Below, piece after piece: positions 42,154 to 46,039 of a stretch of DNA of 46,039 nt. The notes beneath the pieces were generated by a model, which worked only from the letters and a program-made list of their open reading frames with translations, did not search any database and had not been told where the DNA came from. The translations under genes were made by a program, and so were the position numbers. This DNA comes from an uncultured Kangiellaceae bacterium (lineage in GTDB: Bacteria; Pseudomonadota; Gammaproteobacteria; Enterobacterales; Kangiellaceae). How positions within the stretch are numbered: the stretch's first letter is position 1; the number at the start of each line of letters is the position of its first letter. Location of the stretch: positions 1 through 46,039 of the forward strand of contig CAJQOL010000124.1 of the NCBI GenBank assembly GCA_905479925.1. The letters are read 5' to 3'.

Positions 42154-45100
42154 TTAGAAAGTATAACGCGCACCAATTGAATAGCGTGCGCCAAACTGCT
42201 CTAGTCTCCATAGCTGAGCTTCCGTTCTACCATGAGTACGACGATTTTCTTCAGTGAGGTTAATTGCTTCAAAACTGAATGAAAGATTGTCGTTATATTG
42301 GTAACCAACACTGAGATCAATTTGAGAGTATTCTTCAACAAATTCTGGCTCCGAAGCGAAGATAGAAGCGTTGTTTAGGAACTTATCCCTCCAGTTGTAG
42401 CTAATACGTCCATGCCATTGATCTTTCTCATACATAGCAACTAAGTTGGCAGTATCGCTTAATCCAACAAGCGCAAACTGCGTCACCGAGGGAGCAGCGG
42501 CTAAATCGAAACCGATATCACCATCAACAATGGTATAGTTTGCTTGTAAACCGAAACCTGACTCTCCAAAGAAATGTTGGAACGCGAGTTCCCAACCATC
42601 AATCGTTGCGTCCTTATTATTTACGGGTGCTTGAGATAGGAATTGCATCAGTGGGTCATCAGCGTTTGGAACAATATCTACCGCGGCTTCAAACTCATTT
42701 AGTGTCATTGAATCATAGTCGACCCCGAGTTGATTGGCAGCAACCATAGAGAACAAAGTAGAGGCGTTAACTGGAATTCCAAGTGCGTTTAAATCCGCTA
42801 CAGCTTGTTGTGCCCTTGGACCTGCGCTGGCGTCTCTTAACCCATAGAAATTTTGAACAATCGGTCCGGTACCAACAAAATTATCAACATCTTTTTTAAA
42901 GTAGCCAATCGACACGTAACTTGCGTCATCAAAGTACCATTCTAGCGACAGATCAAAATTAGCCGATTCAAGTGGTACTAGATTAGGATTACCACTAGTA
43001 GCTCGTCCAGTACCGCTTGGGTCAACTGCGGTTGGCACCGCTGGACCACCGGTGACGGTTGCTGCTGGACTTAAGCTTTGATATCCCGGTCGCGCGATTG
43101 TTTTACTGTATGAAAAACGTGCAATAAGATCATCTTGTAGCTCGATATTAAAGTCTAAATTCGGTAAGAAATGATCATAGTCATTGGTAACACTAACGAA
43201 CTGTTTTTCGCCGGAACCTGCGACGACTCTAAAGTCATCATCACTTTCCCAAAGCAAATAGGCAGGAAAGGCTAAATCAGCGGTTGATGTTGATTCCGTG
43301 TCCTCATATCTAAAACCGACGGTCAAATTATATGGTTTTGTTCCTAGCTCTCCACTGTAATCGAGTTGTGCATAAATAGAAGTGACATCTTCTTCAATCA
43401 ATCGATTAGTAGATTCATTCGGGTTTCTATTGAACGCAAATCCGTATTGATTCGCGGCCCATGCGCCGATCTCGGCAGCGTTACCTCTGAACCCTTGAGT
43501 CCAGGCCCCTTCAGTACTATAGTCATCAAAAACACCTGCAAAATCAACTGGTGTTAAGAATCCTGCAGGTAATTCACCAGGGTTTTCGACTCCCCAGTTA
43601 CCCATAGTGTCGTTGATATTGGACTGTATTGAGTGGTTTGACATCGAACGAGATTCGATACCAAAATCAATGCCGAAGCTATCAAAGTCATATGCACCAT
43701 CCAGCTTAAACTGGCTAATTTCACTTAGGTTTTCAGAATAGAAACGTTGTTGTATTGCAGTACCAACGTCATCTTGATCGAAAGTGTTGTTACAGTTAAG
43801 GCCGATCCTGGCGTCACAATCATCAAATTCAACCTGAAGTATGGGCAATCCATTGTTGTATATCGCACCTTGCGAGGCAACAATGTTTGAGCCAAGACCA
43901 ACTTTCAGAAAATTACCGTAGCCTTTTCGAGGTGTAGTCTCAGCAGAAGAGTCATGAAAATCCAGAGCTAATTTTAATCGCTCATTCACATCCCATTCTA
44001 AATTAAAGCCAATTGACTTATTTTCGGTTTCTGAGTTTGCATTGATTTGCGCGACAGCGATATCTCGCGGAGCCAAATCATATCGTTCTTCATTATAAAT
44101 AACGGGGGTTCTACTAACGCCATTATCAAATGTAATTGAGTCTTTATAGTTCGCATACCATATTGATAATTCAGACCGTTCTTCATTTCTCTCTAAACTT
44201 GAATAGGTATAATCAAGTGTCGCCGTTAGATTGCCTTGTGGTTTAAACTGAAAAGTGAGTTGAGCATTAGTACGATCTCTTTCACGGTCGCCCATGTAAT
44301 AAATCAAGTTTGATGGTAAAGCAAAACTATCGCCAACGGCTGGCTCATTAGTTACTTGGAGTGGGTTGGTTGGAATAAAATCTCCACCGATTGCCGTCGA
44401 ATCCGTCCAGCTACCAGAGCGCCACTCATTGATTAGCGCCGCCGCAACACCGCTATCTCTTTCTGACACACTGGCATTGATTGAAAAGCCGAATTTTTCA
44501 TTTTTATCGGTCCAACTCAATATCCCAGAAACTTCGGGGGTGAAATCATCACCTTCGATGACTGTTGTGTCGTTGATCAAACTACCACCGAGACTAGCTC
44601 TAAAGCCTGGGTTATCTAATGGCCTTGCTGTATTGATATTAATTGTTGCGCCAATTCCTCCGGATGCTATATCAGCTTGACCTGTTTTATAAACCTCTAG
44701 AGATTGAACAGCATCGGACGACAAATTCTCGAAGCTATATGCTCGAGTATCTGATGCGCCACCGGCCTCAGGTAAAGAAGAGCCAGGCATGGTCCTTCCA
44801 TTGAGTGTGATCATATTGAACTGTGGACCAAAGCCTCGAATGGTGACTTGGCTACCTTCGCCGTCCTGGCGATCAATTGAAACACCGGTGATTCGCTGAA
44901 GAGACTCGGCTAAATTGGTGTCTGGAAATTTACCAATATCTTCTGCAGTTATTGCGTCAACAATTCCAACAGCATCTCTTTTTCTATTCATTGAACTAAC
45001 AAGACTTCCTCGAATGCCGGTAATTACAACGACTTGGTCCTCTTCATTTGCTGCTTCTTCAGTTTCTGCTGCATACAACGGACTGATTGCCGCTGAACCT

Positions 45101-45156
45101 AATATCAGCGACAAGCTAGCCGCAATAGGTGTTTTTATAAATTTATTATTCTTCAT
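42154..45156 (-). CDS. TonB-dependent receptor of the sugar locus
   Basis: An outer-membrane active transporter of 1000 residues. The signal peptide ends at PLYAAE. A likely TonB box (DQVVVITG) is followed by the plug domain (DAITAEDIGKFPDTNLAESL, RITGVSIDRQ, VTIRGFGPQFNMITLNGR) and a long 22-strand barrel. The chain ends in the aromatic-terminal strand SIGARYTF. It is of the Xanthomonas/Caulobacter-type oligosaccharide receptor group with no SusD partner. The promoter carries two LacI-type operators. It probably imports beta-gluco-oligosaccharides for the GH3, GH1 and GH94 enzymes. Confidence 0.95.
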   Translation of the reverse strand: MKNNKFIKTPIAASLSLILGSAAISPLYAAETEEAANEEDQVVVITGIRGSLVSSMNRKRDAVGIVDAITAEDIGKFPDTNLAESLQRITGVSIDRQDGEGSQVTIRGFGPQFNMITLNGRTMPGSSLPEAGGASDTRAYSFENLSSDAVQSLEVYKTGQADIASGGIGATININTARPLDNPGFRASLGGSLINDTTVIEGDDFTPEVSGILSWTDKNEKFGFSINASVSERDSGVAAALINEWRSGSWTDSTAIGGDFIPTNPLQVTNEPAVGDSFALPSNLIYYMGDRERDRTNAQLTFQFKPQGNLTATLDYTYSSLERNEERSELSIWYANYKDSITFDNGVSRTPVIYNEERYDLAPRDIAVAQINANSETENKSIGFNLEWDVNERLKLALDFHDSSAETTPRKGYGNFLKVGLGSNIVASQGAIYNNGLPILQVEFDDCDARIGLNCNNTFDQDDVGTAIQQRFYSENLSEISQFKLDGAYDFDSFGIDFGIESRSMSNHSIQSNINDTMGNWGVENPGELPAGFLTPVDFAGVFDDYSTEGAWTQGFRGNAAEIGAWAANQYGFAFNRNPNESTNRLIEEDVTSIYAQLDYSGELGTKPYNLTVGFRYEDTESTSTADLAFPAYLLWESDDDFRVVAGSGEKQFVSVTNDYDHFLPNLDFNIELQDDLIARFSYSKTIARPGYQSLSPAATVTGGPAVPTAVDPSGTGRATSGNPNLVPLESANFDLSLEWYFDDASYVSIGYFKKDVDNFVGTGPIVQNFYGLRDASAGPRAQQAVADLNALGIPVNASTLFSMVAANQLGVDYDSMTLNEFEAAVDIVPNADDPLMQFLSQAPVNNKDATIDGWELAFQHFFGESGFGLQANYTIVDGDIGFDLAAAPSVTQFALVGLSDTANLVAMYEKDQWHGRISYNWRDKFLNNASIFASEPEFVEEYSQIDLSVGYQYNDNLSFSFEAINLTEENRRTHGRTEAQLWRLEQFGARYSIGARYTF

Positions 45157-45194
45157 GACGGTTCCGCTCCCACGATTTCTACCCCGTTTTATAG

Positions 45195-45223
45195 ACTATA
45201 CTATTTTAGTTAGGAAAATGTAA
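45195..45223 (-). promoter_or_regulatory. Promoter of the TonB-receptor unit
   Basis: On the minus strand TTACAT (45218-45223), a 17-bp spacer and TATAGT (45195-45200). The -35 box lies partly in the operator at 45219-45232, as expected for repressor control. Confidence 0.6.
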
Positions 45224-45232
45224 GCGCTTTCA
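45219..45232. promoter_or_regulatory. LacI-type operator TGTAAGCGCTTTCA
   Basis: A 14-bp near-palindrome overlapping the -35 region of the TonB-receptor promoter. It is the proximal site of a pair whose centres are 52 bp apart, about five helical turns. Confidence 0.8.
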
Positions 45233-45270
45233 CGAGAAGCCAAAAAAAAAGACAGGCAAATCGCGCTTTT

Positions 45271-45284
45271 TGTAAGCGCTTACA
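45271..45284. promoter_or_regulatory. LacI-type operator TGTAAGCGCTTACA (perfect palindrome)
   Basis: A perfect 14-bp palindrome and the best match to the consensus of the four sites here. It lies 39 bp beyond the proximal site, on the same face of the helix, which would allow cooperative binding or looping. Confidence 0.85.
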
Positions 45285-45674
45285 TTAAGCTAAGGGATTT
45301 GGGATTTCACGTCAACTAAATTTTTTCTATTTGTAACTAGGGTGGTTTGCATTCGAATGCAAAAAGTTCGAGTTGATTTAAATTTATTTCATATTTATCA
45401 GTAAGTTGCTGATTTATTTGAGGTCTATCTGTGAGCTAGATCTATTTTGATAATTTTTTGGAAGGTTCTTTAAATTGAGCTAATATTTTGGCCAAAGCTT
45501 GATTCTGAATATCGATGCTCATAAATCTCATTTGAGTAGGTCTAGCTAAACTACTAGGTGTTTTTGACGCCGTAAATTGACAAAAAGAAGTGATCTAAAC
45601 CCTCTAAAACTACTTGTATGAGTAGTTTTAATGTACCATCGTAATTACAAAAATAATCATGGAAAATTGGCATA

Positions 45675-46028
45675 ATGAAATATAGAGGAAGTTGTCATTG
45701 TCAGGCTGTGCAATTTGAATTCGAGTGTGAAGCCATTGACTCGGCCATTTTATGTAATTGCTCTATTTGTATACGAAAAAACGCCATCATGTCGGATGTT
45801 TATATAGGACCAAAATTTTTCAAGCTGCTAACGGGAGCACATGCATTATCGGTTTATCATTGGGGTGATAAAGATGTGAACCACTATTTTTGCAAAAACT
45901 GTGGTATTTATCCATTTCATGATACAACCTATGAACCTGACAAATATAGGGTTAATTTAGGCTGTATTGATACGTTGGAATCTCGAGAATTACAAACTAA
46001 AGAGTTTGATGGCAAAAATGAGCTCTAA
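45675..46028 (+). CDS. GFA-family zinc protein (CENP-V/GFA domain)
   Basis: A 117-residue cytoplasmic zinc-binding protein of the glutathione-dependent formaldehyde-activating family. The first zinc motif is GSCHCQAVQFEFECE, the second CNCSICIRKNAIM, and a third pair FCKNCGIYPFHD. The length matches the family and the stop codon lies within the window, so it is complete. The family has no reliable general enzymatic role; glutathione adduct binding is a weak guess. It is divergent from the TonB-receptor unit. Confidence 0.9.
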   Translation: MKYRGSCHCQAVQFEFECEAIDSAILCNCSICIRKNAIMSDVYIGPKFFKLLTGAHALSVYHWGDKDVNHYFCKNCGIYPFHDTTYEPDKYRVNLGCIDTLESRELQTKEFDGKNEL

Positions 46029-46039
46029 ACTTAATCGAT

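Larger units (their letters stand above)
45157..45674. other. Divergent intergenic region, TonB receptor / GFA gene
   Basis: A 518-bp gap. The left third holds the receptor promoter and two operators. The right end has a hairpin, AAAACTACT (45606-45614) with AGTAGTTTT (45621-45629), about 45 bp before the GFA start codon, possibly a dyad operator. The middle (45300-45600) is A/T-rich with no visible gene. Confidence 0.7.

Noticed and set aside
44366-45223. Plus-strand ORFs of 102-104 codons opposite the TonB receptor
   Set aside because: They are antisense to the conserved plug domain, and one runs through the receptor promoter.

Overview
The window looks like chromosomal DNA of a heterotrophic, probably marine gammaproteobacterium. 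The evidence is low G+C, a FolX-FolE-FolM monapterin set, lipoprotein DUF885 and amidohydrolase genes, an NSS transporter, and a TonB receptor/SapC/halogenase-type sugar locus. The genus cannot be named safely; a Kangiellaceae- or Alteromonadales-like lineage is a guess. No tRNA, rRNA, insertion sequence, prophage, integrase or CRISPR array was seen.

Left part (1-7.6 kb): an FAD amine oxidase-like gene, a GNAT protein carrying a perfect 9-bp tandem repeat, a MarR regulator, a DUF885 lipoprotein, then folX-folE-folM for tetrahydromonapterin and a small zinc-ribbon-like protein.

ECF island (7.7-15.7 kb, all minus strand): a translationally coupled five-gene operon encodes a predicted outer-membrane barrel, an Fn3-like exported protein, an ECF sigma factor, its membrane anti-sigma factor and a secreted subtilisin-like protease. 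Two small secreted Cys-containing basic proteins flank it. Both have near-identical ECF-type promoters (AAAATAAATTGAACC, 16 bases, CGACTCAC), while the operon itself does not. I read this as a self-contained envelope-signalling module and the best candidate here for an undescribed system. The periplasmic part of the anti-sigma factor resembles the protease propeptide.

Middle (15.8-24.1 kb): ordinary metabolic and hypothetical genes: a periplasmic amidohydrolase, a membrane-anchored coiled-coil protein coupled to a GST, an ACT protein, a DUF2007/zinc-ribbon protein, a bicupin with an NSS amino-acid-type transporter, a LURP-one-like protein and a TPR protein.

Right part (24.4-45.3 kb): a beta-glucoside utilisation locus in four transcription units. 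These are (i) GH1, GPH permease and LacI regulator; (ii) FucP-type sugar permease, GH3 lipoprotein and halogenase-family protein; (iii) GPH permease, GH94 phosphorylase, gluconokinase and CBM9-like protein; (iv) TonB receptor, SapC and halogenase-family protein. TGTAAGCGCTTACA-like operators lie in front of all of them, consistent with control by the resident LacI protein. The GH94 enzyme looks like a cellobionic acid phosphorylase: its product gluconate would be phosphorylated by the adjacent gluconokinase. Its conserved N-terminus continues 22 codons upstream of the first ATG without a canonical start codon. A GFA-family gene closes the window.
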